Origin: Flavobacterium sp. AG291
GTDB taxonomy: Bacteria > Bacteroidota > Bacteroidia > Flavobacteriales > Flavobacteriaceae
Assembly (NCBI RefSeq): GCF_003350375.1
Contig: NZ_QQAR01000010.1
Location: 83,865-147,864 of the forward strand
Length of the DNA: 64,000 nt
Direction of reading: 5' to 3'
Under the pieces are notes generated by a model that saw only the letters and a program-made list of their open reading frames with translations, was not told the DNA's origin and did no database searches. Positions 52,561-60,999 of the stretch are shown here, in pieces; within the stretch, counting starts at the first letter, position 1; each line of letters opens with the position of its first letter. Position numbers and translations under genes: made by a program.

Positions 52561-54291
52561 TTACTGAACCAGTGTTTTTTTTGTCAAAACAGCTCCATCA
52601 TTCATTGTTATCTTCACAATTACCGGTGCTGTCGTATTAATGTAATCAGAGCTAAAAGAAGTATTGTTTACATCCGTAGTAAAAATTATTCTACCCAAAA
52701 GATCATATATAACTACTGATGATATCTCTTCAGTAGATTGTACATGCACGCTATGGTTATTACTGTAAACGATTGCTGTGGTTTGGGTTTGCTGAGGAGT
52801 TTCAATACCCAGCGAACTTTCCGTAAACACTACTGTAAAGCGGTCTTCAAAAGTTCCTGCTTCCGATGTAAAGGTGTATCCCTGACCGGTAATATCGTTT
52901 ACAGTGTTACTATTCTTGTCAACCAGATATATGTGTTGGCCTTGCATAAATAATCCATCAACATGGTCAAGTGCAAAGGTGAATGTTCCTGCTGTTTCAG
53001 TTTTAAAGCCAAGAGTTACAATGTCATTGTCATTAAATTGTGAGCGTGCCTGGATAGAAAGCTTTTTGTTATCTGCAATACTATAAAGCGTTGTTTTGCC
53101 ATCCATAATTGCTTCCCCGTCATAACCTGAATCGTATCCCTCAGATGTTTCTGCGGTATAGCCTATCAAAACCTGCGAAAAGATGTTTTGTGCGGTTACA
53201 TTAAGCCATAAACGGCTGATTTCATCCTGACCATTGTCTTTTGGTGCTGGTGTACGGAAAAATACCGTAGAGCATAATGGTAATCTCATTGCATTGTTGA
53301 ATACAATGTTTTGCGATGCAGCCGAAGCCTTTACCATAAAGCCCTGTGCAGTATTCAGTACGCCTTCTTCATGCAGGCTGTAAGGATCCTGAATAGTATT
53401 GTTGTCAGGATCATACGCAGAATTAGACTGGTAGCCAAGCTTAGTAATTGTTTCATAGCTTGATTTTGCCGGGTCATTAGTTTTTCTCCATAGCCAAATT
53501 GTTCCATTGATGGCTTCAGCATTTGCTTCAAAAAACTTTTGGATGCTTATTGGAGAAGGATATGGGTTGCCTATAGTGTTATATGACTTCGCATCGCTAA
53601 AATAATCAAGAGGTACGGTAATATCACCCGTATTCGGTGTACCTGTAAACTTACCTTCCCAAATAGTTGGTGTCAAAGGATGGTTTTCTCCGCTGCGTAT
53701 AAGATAACCTTTTGCAACATCAAAAGGTGTTGTTGCCGGTGATGTTATATTGGCATAAATATTATTTGCCGTATTATAGGTATAAAAACGGTTTGGTAAT
53801 GTTTCCGGTGAAAAGCCAAGAAGCTTTTGTTCTGCTACCGGTGAAGACCAGATGGTATAAGCTTCTTTTACAATTTTAGACGAATTCCTTTTTATGATAA
53901 CGTCTCCTGAGTTTTGCTGACCTTCAGTTTGTATAAGATTAGCGCCGCTTTCAAAGGTTAGCCGGCCGCTTACCGCTACATGAACATTATGAGTTATTAT
54001 TGCGTTAGTATGCTGGGCAAAGTTTACATTAGCACCCTGAAGCACATTTATAGAACATGCAGTAAATGTACCAGCAGTAAAAGTATAGTTGGCAGTAAAT
54101 ATAGCGTCTTTTCCTGCTTCAGGTTCGCCATTACTCCAACTGCTACCATTCCATGTAGTTTCATTGTTGCAATATAGTATTGCACCCTGTGGAGGTGTAA
54201 TTTTGTGCGGAAAAGCCGCAAGAGGTAATAGTATGAGTAAATAGAATAGTTTGTTTGCAATTCTATTTTGCTCGTTGAATAAAGTAGTCAT
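52561..54291 (-). CDS. T9SS type A cargo protein of unknown function
   Basis: 576 residues. The signal peptide core is LFYLLILLPLAAF (about 15-28). The mature N-terminal part is a beta-helix-like or G8-like region starting TTWNGSSWSNGEP and SINVLQGANVNF. This type is common in flavobacterial surface proteins. The middle part (YTIWSSPV; NTIGNPYPSPISIQKFF) resembles other uncharacterised cargo. The end is a T9SS type A sorting domain (VVIYDLLGRIIF; PVIVKITMNDG). The start codon is preceded by six C residues instead of any ribosome-binding sequence. Function unknown; export to the cell surface is well supported. Confidence 0.85.
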   Translation of the reverse strand: MTTLFNEQNRIANKLFYLLILLPLAAFPHKITPPQGAILYCNNETTWNGSSWSNGEPEAGKDAIFTANYTFTAGTFTACSINVLQGANVNFAQHTNAIITHNVHVAVSGRLTFESGANLIQTEGQQNSGDVIIKRNSSKIVKEAYTIWSSPVAEQKLLGFSPETLPNRFYTYNTANNIYANITSPATTPFDVAKGYLIRSGENHPLTPTIWEGKFTGTPNTGDITVPLDYFSDAKSYNTIGNPYPSPISIQKFFEANAEAINGTIWLWRKTNDPAKSSYETITKLGYQSNSAYDPDNNTIQDPYSLHEEGVLNTAQGFMVKASAASQNIVFNNAMRLPLCSTVFFRTPAPKDNGQDEISRLWLNVTAQNIFSQVLIGYTAETSEGYDSGYDGEAIMDGKTTLYSIADNKKLSIQARSQFNDNDIVTLGFKTETAGTFTFALDHVDGLFMQGQHIYLVDKNSNTVNDITGQGYTFTSEAGTFEDRFTVVFTESSLGIETPQQTQTTAIVYSNNHSVHVQSTEEISSVVIYDLLGRIIFTTDVNNTSFSSDYINTTAPVIVKITMNDGAVLTKKTLVQ

Positions 54292-54339
54292 TGGGGGGAT
54301 AACTTTTTATTAAATAAGCAATAAATCAGTATGTCTTAG

Positions 54340-54357
54340 AATCTCTTTTAAGAGATT
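54340..54357 (-). promoter_or_regulatory. 5'-leader hairpin of the 52561 gene
   Basis: AATCTCTT-TT-AAGAGATT, a perfect 8-bp stem located just downstream of the -7 element on the reverse strand, so it would sit at the extreme 5' end of the mRNA. This position suits mRNA stabilisation. Confidence 0.45.
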
Positions 54358-54364
54358 AATAATG

Positions 54365-54372
54365 CAAAGATA
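54365..54372 (-). promoter_or_regulatory. -7 promoter element of the 52561 gene
   Basis: TATCTTTG on the reverse strand, 73 nt upstream of the ATG at 54291. No TTG is found at proper spacing. Confidence 0.45.
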
Positions 54373-54842
54373 GTAAATATTTTTGAGGAAGCTTTTTGGG
54401 GGCAAAAATCAACCTTCACATCAGAGATTATTCTCTGTAATCGGATCAAAAAATACTATAAAACGGGGGGCTCATTTTATAGTACTGCTTAGAAACAGTA
54501 TGCCATTGGGGGCGGATGGCATTTAAATTATTTTGGTTCTGCTATATTGTCATAGGCTGCTCAAGTATATTTTTTAGTTTGTGGTCAGAAACAAAGGGGT
54601 GATAGATTTGTAAGGAAAAAACCCGATCGATTCTGAAGCAAAGTAACGGTGAAAAAACGTAATCATCATCAAAAACTTAATAGACAAAGTATAGACAGAA
54701 AGAAATTTGTTGTAAAAATAAGCTCTGATATTCAGTGTTTTACAGATTATGTGAAAAAATAACGGACGAAATGCATAGACATGAGTTAAAAAACATGTCA
54801 AATATATGCACACATATATCTTGTAGGTAAAATTCTATCAGC
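54373..54842. other. Gene-free stretch with several hairpins, three of them with G-rich loops
   Basis: No ORF with family resemblance. Hairpins: TTTTT-GGGGGC-AAAAA (54393-54408), CAGAGA-TTAT-TCTCTG (54422-54437), TACTATAAAA-CGGGGGGCTCA-TTTTATAGTA (54454-54484) and ATGCCAT-TGGGGGCGG-ATGGCAT (54500-54522). From 54523 to 54842 I see nothing recognisable. It may be regulatory or hold a small RNA. Confidence 0.45.
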
Positions 54843-56726
54843 TTAGAGTCGTGAAAGTATTCTTTCAAATTCTTCGTCTTCGCTAATACCCATTTTTTTC
54901 TTAATCCGGTATTTTTTTGTTACAGTGCTTTCATATGATATCTGTAAAAGCGAAGCAATTTCTTTATAGGATAAATTAAGCTTAAGAAGTGAACAAAACT
55001 GAATGTCGTTTTTTGTTAGCATTGGATATTTTTCAATGATGCTGTTTTCAAAATCTGGGTTTGCATTTTTAAAACGAATCTCAAATTCTTTCCAATAATT
55101 TTTTTGCTGTGCAATTTGTTTCAGTTCTTTTCTTATTTCAGTTGTTTTTGTAAGAGGGGCGTTATCCAGCTTTTCAATTATCGAATTGAGACTATCATAA
55201 TAATTTGCCATTTGTAGTGCCATCGAGGTTGCTTCGCGTTGCTTTTCATCAATCATCTGTTTTTGTGAGTTACTCAGCTCCTGTTCCAGGATATGTTGCT
55301 GTTCCAGATAATTCCGTTCTTTTTCTACTGATTTTAATGCTTCTTTTTGAAGTCGGGCTCTCAGGCGAGAACCTCTGAGTATAAAAAGAATGAACACAAT
55401 TAGAGACAGACTGGCGATTATATACATATATGTTAACCTACGTTCGGCCTGAACTCTTTTCTTTAAGGCTTCATTATTGTTTTTTAATATTTCATTTTTT
55501 TCTCTCTGAAAATCAGTCTGAAATTTTGCCTGCATGGCATTAAGACCTGAGCCGTTTTCATGCATTCTTAACGTGTCACACATTAACATTGCTCTTTCAA
55601 AAGCTTTGGAGCTTTCCTTCCAATTAGCTGTTTGAGTATATATCTCAGCTATAGAACGCTCATACTCATATCTTTCATGGGTGTGACTCTTGACATAGGC
55701 GGGTGAATTCCTAAATTCATTTATGAGTTTTATAGCTTCTTTGTATTTTTTTGTCTCGTTCAATACCGTTATATAGTTGCTAAAAATGAGCATGGTGTAT
55801 TTCGATTTTTTTTCAGAAAGCATTTGGTATGCATTTGCATACTGAAGTAAAGCTTTCTCCTTGTTTCCACGCAGGTCGTCAATGTTAGCAATTTTGGCAT
55901 ATACAACAGCTTCAAGCTCTTTATCGCCAGACTTCTTTGCAGAAGGAATGATATTGTTTAATATAGTATAGGCATTATTGGTCTGATCGAGAGCTATTAA
56001 GTTCTCGGTATAATTAACAGTTGCAATTATATAGACTTTGCTGTCGCTGTCTGCTTTGTTCTTAGTAAGATAATCTTCAAGTAAATCGGCTGCAAACCTA
56101 TAGTTGTTGCTTTGGAGATAAGTGCCGGCCAGGGTTATCTTTAATTGCCATATATAGCATTTGTCATTTTTGGCTTCAAGTATTTTTATGCCCTTAAGTA
56201 GATACTGGGTAGCTTTCTCGATGTTACCCTTGTAAAGGTATGAAGCCGCAATTGAATGATAAATATGAGCCTGATAAATAGGATTGTTGAACTTTTTGTT
56301 TAGTTTATAAGCTTTGTTACTCCATTTGAGGGCGAGTTCAAAATTGCCTAAAATATTATTCTCGGTGGCACTATTTACCATCGGAGCAATTTGTTTTTGA
56401 GGATATTTTTTAAGCAGGGTTATTGCTTTGCTAAAACAAGCGAGTGCTTTTTCAGGGTAGCCTGCATAGTCATAGTATATACCGATTACATTTTGCGCTT
56501 TAGCATATACAGTGTCATGAAGCCCTTTGGTTTCGAGAATGGTTTCATGTTTGTTTTTTTCCTTTTCGGCATGAAGGAGATTTTTGTAATCAGCCTTGAA
56601 CCAAAAATTTTGATAGCTACAGTGTATTTCCTGTGATGATACTTTGATAGATACTAATAGAAAAGTCAGACAGATAACTGTTTGACTAAATTTCCATAAG
56701 TATTTTTTCAAATTCTGAATCATCAT
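54843..56726 (-). CDS. TPR - membrane helix - LuxR-like HTH regulator, third of three paralogues
   Basis: 627 residues. A signal-like N-terminal helix (CLTFLLVSIKVSSQ), then TPR repeats in the periplasm (about 75-400: KALACFSKAITLLKKYP; YKGNIEKATQYLLKGIKIL). A membrane helix follows near 430-450 (TYMYIIASLSLIVFILFILRG), then a coiled coil (about 455-540), and at the C-terminus a helix-turn-helix of LuxR type (LTKNDIQFCSLLKLNLSYKEIASLLQISYESTVTK split across ~570-610). It is a probable one-component sensor-regulator. Its start lies inside the 3' end of the upstream paralogue (41-nt overlap, other frame). It is the most diverged of the three in its N-terminal part. Confidence 0.85.
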   Translation of the reverse strand: MMIQNLKKYLWKFSQTVICLTFLLVSIKVSSQEIHCSYQNFWFKADYKNLLHAEKEKNKHETILETKGLHDTVYAKAQNVIGIYYDYAGYPEKALACFSKAITLLKKYPQKQIAPMVNSATENNILGNFELALKWSNKAYKLNKKFNNPIYQAHIYHSIAASYLYKGNIEKATQYLLKGIKILEAKNDKCYIWQLKITLAGTYLQSNNYRFAADLLEDYLTKNKADSDSKVYIIATVNYTENLIALDQTNNAYTILNNIIPSAKKSGDKELEAVVYAKIANIDDLRGNKEKALLQYANAYQMLSEKKSKYTMLIFSNYITVLNETKKYKEAIKLINEFRNSPAYVKSHTHERYEYERSIAEIYTQTANWKESSKAFERAMLMCDTLRMHENGSGLNAMQAKFQTDFQREKNEILKNNNEALKKRVQAERRLTYMYIIASLSLIVFILFILRGSRLRARLQKEALKSVEKERNYLEQQHILEQELSNSQKQMIDEKQREATSMALQMANYYDSLNSIIEKLDNAPLTKTTEIRKELKQIAQQKNYWKEFEIRFKNANPDFENSIIEKYPMLTKNDIQFCSLLKLNLSYKEIASLLQISYESTVTKKYRIKKKMGISEDEEFERILSRL

Positions 56727-58539
56727 TGATTTCCATTTTCTTTTTTATCCTGTATTTTTTAGTGATAGTGCTTTCGTGTGAAATCTGTAAAAGCGTGGCA
56801 ATCTCTTTATTTGACAGGTTTAGTTTGAGTAATGAACAAAATTCAATGTCGTTTTTTGTAAGTTTTGAGTACTGAGAGGCAAGTGAATGGGCAAAATCCG
56901 GATGCAGGTTATTAAAACGGGTTTCAAACTGTTTCCAGTAATCCTTTTGCTTTAACAAAGTTGTCAGGTCTTTTTTCAGCTGAGCAGTATCTTTAATTTG
57001 TCCATTGTCGCATTTTTCAATAATCTCATTAATATTATCCTGGTAATTGGCAAGCCTTAATGCTGTTGATGTTAGCTCTCTTTGTTTTTCGGCAATAATT
57101 TCTTTCTGTGAATTGGCAAATTCATGCTCATACTCCTGTTGTTGCATTGCCAGGTTTTTTTCTGCGTTTAGATGGCGGAGGGCTTCGTTCTGCAGTCTGT
57201 TTTTAAGCCATAGACTACGTAAGAACAGCAATACAATTATAATAAAAAATATGCTGGCAAAAACATAAAGAAACGTTAGCTTGTTTTTTGCGTCCTTTTC
57301 CTGTTGCAGCGAATTATTCCTTTTACTTAATATACGACTTTTTTCCTGTTGCAGTTCTTTTTGAAGACGCGCCTGAAGTTCATTTATAGCTTCATTGTTG
57401 TCAGTACGGGCTATGGAATCTTTAAGTTTTATTGCCTCTTCAAGTCCTTCAGCAGCTTCTTTATGATTGTTAGTGTTTTTATTTGTTTCAGCTGCAGCCA
57501 CATCAAAACGAAGCCTGTCTTCGGAGTTTGCCTTGCTAAACATGGTTGATTTTTTTACGGCATCAATTACTTTTAGGGCTTCGTCATATTTGTGCTGTTT
57601 ATTAAGGTATTCTATAAATTCGGCTCCTATAACGACTGTATTCATCGAATTCCCTTTCAAGAAGATTGCTAAGGCATTGGTATAATTGCTGTGTGCGACA
57701 TTATGTTTTTGCTCATAAGCAGCTATATTGGCCAGTTTAGAATAGGCAACAGCCATATGCTCTTCATTTTTTATGTCCTGTAGCTCAATCAGGGCTTCTC
57801 TCAGGCTGCGTTTAGCCTCTTCTACTTCATCAAGATGAATAACACATTCAGCATAATTTATAAGGGTAAGGGCATGGTTGCCTTTATCATTATTAGCTTT
57901 AAATATAGCAAGGCATTCTTTGTAAAGATCTTTTGCAAAAGTAAAATTGCGCATCTTCATATAGGTGTTGGCCAGTTTTTGGTTCATGTTTACCAAACTG
58001 CTTTTGTCTTCTTCTTTTTTAACGATGGCTATACCTTTTAAAAGGCACTCGATAGATTTTTCATATTCCAGTGTAAACTGGTAGTTAGAAGCCATGTGGC
58101 TGTATACTGATGCCTCAAAAACCTTCATGTTTAATTTCTTGCTGAGTTCCAGTGCTTCATTAAGGATCTGAAAAGAAGTGTCGTATTCCCCTTTGTTACG
58201 ATAGGCAACAGCAATGTTCATCAATGGCATAGTTTTTATCTTAGGATAATTCTTTAATTGTGCTATTGCCTTTTTATAATAATAGATAGAGGAATCGGTT
58301 TTCCCCATATTCCCGTAATAAATACCATAGATATTATAAACCGCTCCCCTAATGCTGTCAGGTAATGTTTTTTGGCTCAGGGCATAATTAATGTAGTATT
58401 TTGTACTATCTGCCGATGAGTAGATGTGCTTTCTTATTTTTGCTTCAACTGCCTTGTAATTGAAGTTGTTTTGCTGAGCGCGACCAGAATGTCCAAAGAA
58501 GGAAAGGAAGCATATTAATAGAGTTAATTGTTTTATCAT
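56686..58539 (-). CDS. TPR - membrane helix - LuxR-like HTH regulator, second of three paralogues
   Basis: 617 residues from the ATG at 58539 (MIKQLTLLICFLSFFGHSGRAQ, a good signal peptide). A longer frame from 58656 would start inside the upstream gene. TPR repeats fill the periplasmic part (about 60-390: GKTDSSIYYYKKAIAQLKNYP; NKGEYDTSFQILNEALEL). The membrane helix is near 425-447 (FLYVFASIFFIIIVLLFLRS). A coiled coil and the C-terminal HTH follow (LNLSNKEIATLLQISHESTI, KKYRIKKKME). The tail after the HTH, DDSEFEKILMEI, is nearly the same in all three proteins. It starts 1 nt after the upstream stop. Confidence 0.87.
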   Translation of the reverse strand: MIKQLTLLICFLSFFGHSGRAQQNNFNYKAVEAKIRKHIYSSADSTKYYINYALSQKTLPDSIRGAVYNIYGIYYGNMGKTDSSIYYYKKAIAQLKNYPKIKTMPLMNIAVAYRNKGEYDTSFQILNEALELSKKLNMKVFEASVYSHMASNYQFTLEYEKSIECLLKGIAIVKKEEDKSSLVNMNQKLANTYMKMRNFTFAKDLYKECLAIFKANNDKGNHALTLINYAECVIHLDEVEEAKRSLREALIELQDIKNEEHMAVAYSKLANIAAYEQKHNVAHSNYTNALAIFLKGNSMNTVVIGAEFIEYLNKQHKYDEALKVIDAVKKSTMFSKANSEDRLRFDVAAAETNKNTNNHKEAAEGLEEAIKLKDSIARTDNNEAINELQARLQKELQQEKSRILSKRNNSLQQEKDAKNKLTFLYVFASIFFIIIVLLFLRSLWLKNRLQNEALRHLNAEKNLAMQQQEYEHEFANSQKEIIAEKQRELTSTALRLANYQDNINEIIEKCDNGQIKDTAQLKKDLTTLLKQKDYWKQFETRFNNLHPDFAHSLASQYSKLTKNDIEFCSLLKLNLSNKEIATLLQISHESTITKKYRIKKKMEINDDSEFEKILMEI

Positions 58540-58540
58540 A

Positions 58541-60379
58541 TCAGATTTCCATAAGAAGTTTTTCAAATTCGGCGTCGTCGTTAATCTCCATTTTTTTCTT
58601 AATCCGGTATTTTTTTGTAATCGCGCTTTCGTGTGATATCTGTAGCAATGATGCAATCTCTTTATTTGAGAGGTTTAGTTTTAGCAGTGAGCAAAACTCT
58701 ATATCGTTTTTAGTGAGTTTAGGGAATTTTGCAGTAAGCTGATTGCCAAATTCAGGATGCAGGGTGTTGAAACGGGTCTCAAACTGTTTCCAGTAATCTT
58801 TCTGTTTCATAAGCAGTTGCAGTTCTTTCTTAATGTCATTCACGCTAAGCGAAGCATTACTGTTGCATTTTGCAATGATCTCACTTATGTTATCCTGGTA
58901 GTTTGCCATCCTCAGGGCTGTAGATGTAAGTTCGCGTTGCTTTTCGTCTATAATATTTTTTTGAGAGTAGGTGAGTTCCTGTTCGTGCTTATGCTGTTGT
59001 TCGATAAGATTCTTTTCTGTCTCAATGGTTTTTAGCTCTTCCTGCTGTAATCGGTTCCTGAGCCAGTATCCGCGGAGAAAAAGGAGAATCAGCAGAATTA
59101 GCGCAATGCTTATCACGATGTAGAATACCATAGTTGTTTTTTCAGCCTGCATCTGCTCCTGAAGAATTCTGTTATTTGTTTCAAGAGCAAGGTTTTTTTC
59201 TCGTTGTAACTCCGTTTGAAATTTTGCCTGTATTTCTTCTATTGCTACCCGTTTTTTAGCGCTTGCAATAGAATCCATTATTACAATCGTATTCTGGTAG
59301 GCTTTAATAGCTTCTTTATCGTTGTTAGTGGCTTTATAAGTTTCGGCAATGGCATTTTGGTAAGTTAACTGTTCCCGATTACCGGCGTTCTTAAATTTTT
59401 TAGTAGCTTCAATTAGGGTTATTACTCTAAGAGCTTCTTTAGCTTTATTGTGTTTGTTCAGGAAATTTATGTAAGTTCCCCCCATATTTATAATTCTTTT
59501 CGAACCGGATTCTTTTAAAAGTGTAAGAGCTTTTTCAAATTCCAAGGTCGCTTTTGATATATTTCCGGTTGCCGATTCAAGTTCGGCTATTCTAAAAGTA
59601 GTGATTCCTAAATTTTCTTCATCGCCAAGCTGCTGCAATCCTTTTCTTGCTGTTTCCAGTGCATTTCGGGCCTCAGTATATTTTTTAACATGGGTAAAAG
59701 CCTCGCCAAGGTTAATCTCAGTAAGATAATAGTTGTGTTTAGCTCCTGTTTCTTTAAAGAATGCCGCACATTCCTTGTAGAGATCTATGGCAAAAGCAAA
59801 ATTCTCTTTGGCAATATAGGTGCCCGCAAGCTTTTGCTTTATAACAATAAGTTCTTTCTTGTGGTTTGTATTCTTAAGCAGCTCTATAGCTTTAGTAAGA
59901 TACGATAAGGAGTTTTCGTAGTCTGTTGTATAATTGTAATTTGTTGCAAGTTCACCGTAAGCAATTGCAAGTCCTAAATTGTTTTTCTGTTTTTTTTGAA
60001 TTGTTGCAGCCTCTTTGAGAAGTTTTATAGATGTAGTATATTCCCCTTTGTTTCGGTAGCCTATAGCCAGGTTCATTAGGCTTTTTACCTTTATTTTTGG
60101 GTAATTATTCAGGTATGTTATCGCCTTTTTGGTATAAAATATGGTAGAGTCAGGTTTGCCTGTCATCCCGTAATAAATTCCGTAGAGGTTATAGGTATTT
60201 CCGTATACTGTATCGTGAAGGTCATCCTGTGCAAGTGTTTTTTCTATGATTGCCTTTGCAGCTGCAGGATTAGAGTTTAACAGTTTACGGGCATTGGCAT
60301 CAGCGGCTTTAAAATTGTACTCCTGGCCATAAGATAGTCCGGTTATTAATAAAAAAATAAGGTGTAGTTTTTTTACCAT
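58541..60379 (-). CDS. TPR - membrane helix - LuxR-like HTH regulator, first of three paralogues
   Basis: 612 residues; signal peptide MVKKLHLIFLLITGLSYGQ. The periplasmic TPR array spans about 55-390 (GKPDSTIFYTKKAITYLNNYP; NKGEYTTSIKLLKEAATI). The membrane helix lies near 418-438 (FYIVISIALILLILLFLRG), the cytoplasmic coiled coil near 440-510, and the LuxR/GerE-like HTH near 555-600 (LNLSNKEIASLLQISHESAI). First gene of the three-gene reverse array. There is no sensor kinase or receiver domain, so signal transfer is probably direct through the membrane. The 92-nt upstream gap has an AAATTGG/CCAATTT hairpin (about 60409-60428) but no clear promoter. Confidence 0.87.
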   Translation of the reverse strand: MVKKLHLIFLLITGLSYGQEYNFKAADANARKLLNSNPAAAKAIIEKTLAQDDLHDTVYGNTYNLYGIYYGMTGKPDSTIFYTKKAITYLNNYPKIKVKSLMNLAIGYRNKGEYTTSIKLLKEAATIQKKQKNNLGLAIAYGELATNYNYTTDYENSLSYLTKAIELLKNTNHKKELIVIKQKLAGTYIAKENFAFAIDLYKECAAFFKETGAKHNYYLTEINLGEAFTHVKKYTEARNALETARKGLQQLGDEENLGITTFRIAELESATGNISKATLEFEKALTLLKESGSKRIINMGGTYINFLNKHNKAKEALRVITLIEATKKFKNAGNREQLTYQNAIAETYKATNNDKEAIKAYQNTIVIMDSIASAKKRVAIEEIQAKFQTELQREKNLALETNNRILQEQMQAEKTTMVFYIVISIALILLILLFLRGYWLRNRLQQEELKTIETEKNLIEQQHKHEQELTYSQKNIIDEKQRELTSTALRMANYQDNISEIIAKCNSNASLSVNDIKKELQLLMKQKDYWKQFETRFNTLHPEFGNQLTAKFPKLTKNDIEFCSLLKLNLSNKEIASLLQISHESAITKKYRIKKKMEINDDAEFEKLLMEI

Positions 60380-60471
60380 AGTTTACGGTATTTGGTTTTC
60401 AATTAAGAAAATTGGGCACAACCAATTTAACAAAATTTTATGGATTTTGTGTTGTGTAGGTTTTAAAAATG

Positions 60472-60936
60472 TTATTCAAAAGCATAAATTTTTTCTTGTA
60501 CGAGATTACTTTCATAACCTTTTCGTAGTAAATAATCCATTACTTTCTTTTTTTTCTTCTGAATATTGCTTTCACGTGTAATTTCCCATTGTTTGTCGGC
60601 CAATTCATGGAATGCATCAAGATATTCGCCTTCGGGAATTTCTTTAAGAGCGCGTTCTATGTTGTAGCGGGAAATGTTTCGGGTTTTTAGCTCATTGGTA
60701 ATGCGGCGTTTTCCCCAGTGTTTTATCCTGAATTTTCCTCGGGCAAAACTACAGGCAAAACGTTCTTCGTTCAAATAGTTATTGTCAAGCAGGTGAACCA
60801 CAATAACATCTATGGCTTGCGGTATCATATTCAGGCTTTTCAGTTTTAGCACTACCTCGTCGTGGCAACGCTCCTGATAGGCACAGTAATGCTCCATTTT
60901 TCTTTTCGCCTCTTCTACCGTATACGATTTTTGCAT
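60472..60936 (-). CDS. recX: Regulatory protein RecX
   Basis: 154 residues made of three-helix RecX repeats (YTVEEAKRKMEHYCAYQERCHDEV; DVIVVHLLDNNYLNEERFACSFARGKFRIKHWGKRRI; YNIERALKEI). It caps RecA filaments and limits recombinase and SOS activity in the cytoplasm. Length is normal for the family. recA is not adjacent. A TAACTTTG element (60958-60965, reverse strand) lies just upstream. Confidence 0.93.
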   Translation of the reverse strand: MQKSYTVEEAKRKMEHYCAYQERCHDEVVLKLKSLNMIPQAIDVIVVHLLDNNYLNEERFACSFARGKFRIKHWGKRRITNELKTRNISRYNIERALKEIPEGEYLDAFHELADKQWEITRESNIQKKKKKVMDYLLRKGYESNLVQEKIYAFE

Positions 60937-60957
60937 GCCTTAGCCTGATTATAAGGG

Positions 60958-60965
60958 CAAAGTTA
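60958..60965 (-). promoter_or_regulatory. -7 promoter element of recX
   Basis: TAACTTTG on the reverse strand, 22 nt before the recX ATG and directly after the terminator of the upstream gene. No TTG at the proper distance. Confidence 0.45.
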
Positions 60966-60967
60966 AA

Positions 60968-60994
60968 ACAAAAGCCCATTACATAATGGGCTTC
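60968..60994 (-). terminator. Intrinsic terminator of the cupin-like gene
   Basis: AAGCCCATT (60972-60980), loop ACAT, AATGGGCTT (60985-60993), followed on the reverse strand by TTTGTTTT. Confidence 0.8.
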
Positions 60995-60999
60995 TTTTG

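Noticed and set aside
54393..54522. G-quadruplex from the G5-G6 tracts
   Set aside because: The tracts are about 20-70 nt apart, too far for a standard quadruplex, and each is already in the loop of a separate hairpin.
58541..58656. Longer start (58656) for the second TPR/HTH regulator
   Set aside because: It would add 39 residues read out of frame from the upstream gene's tail and hide a good signal peptide that begins at 58539.
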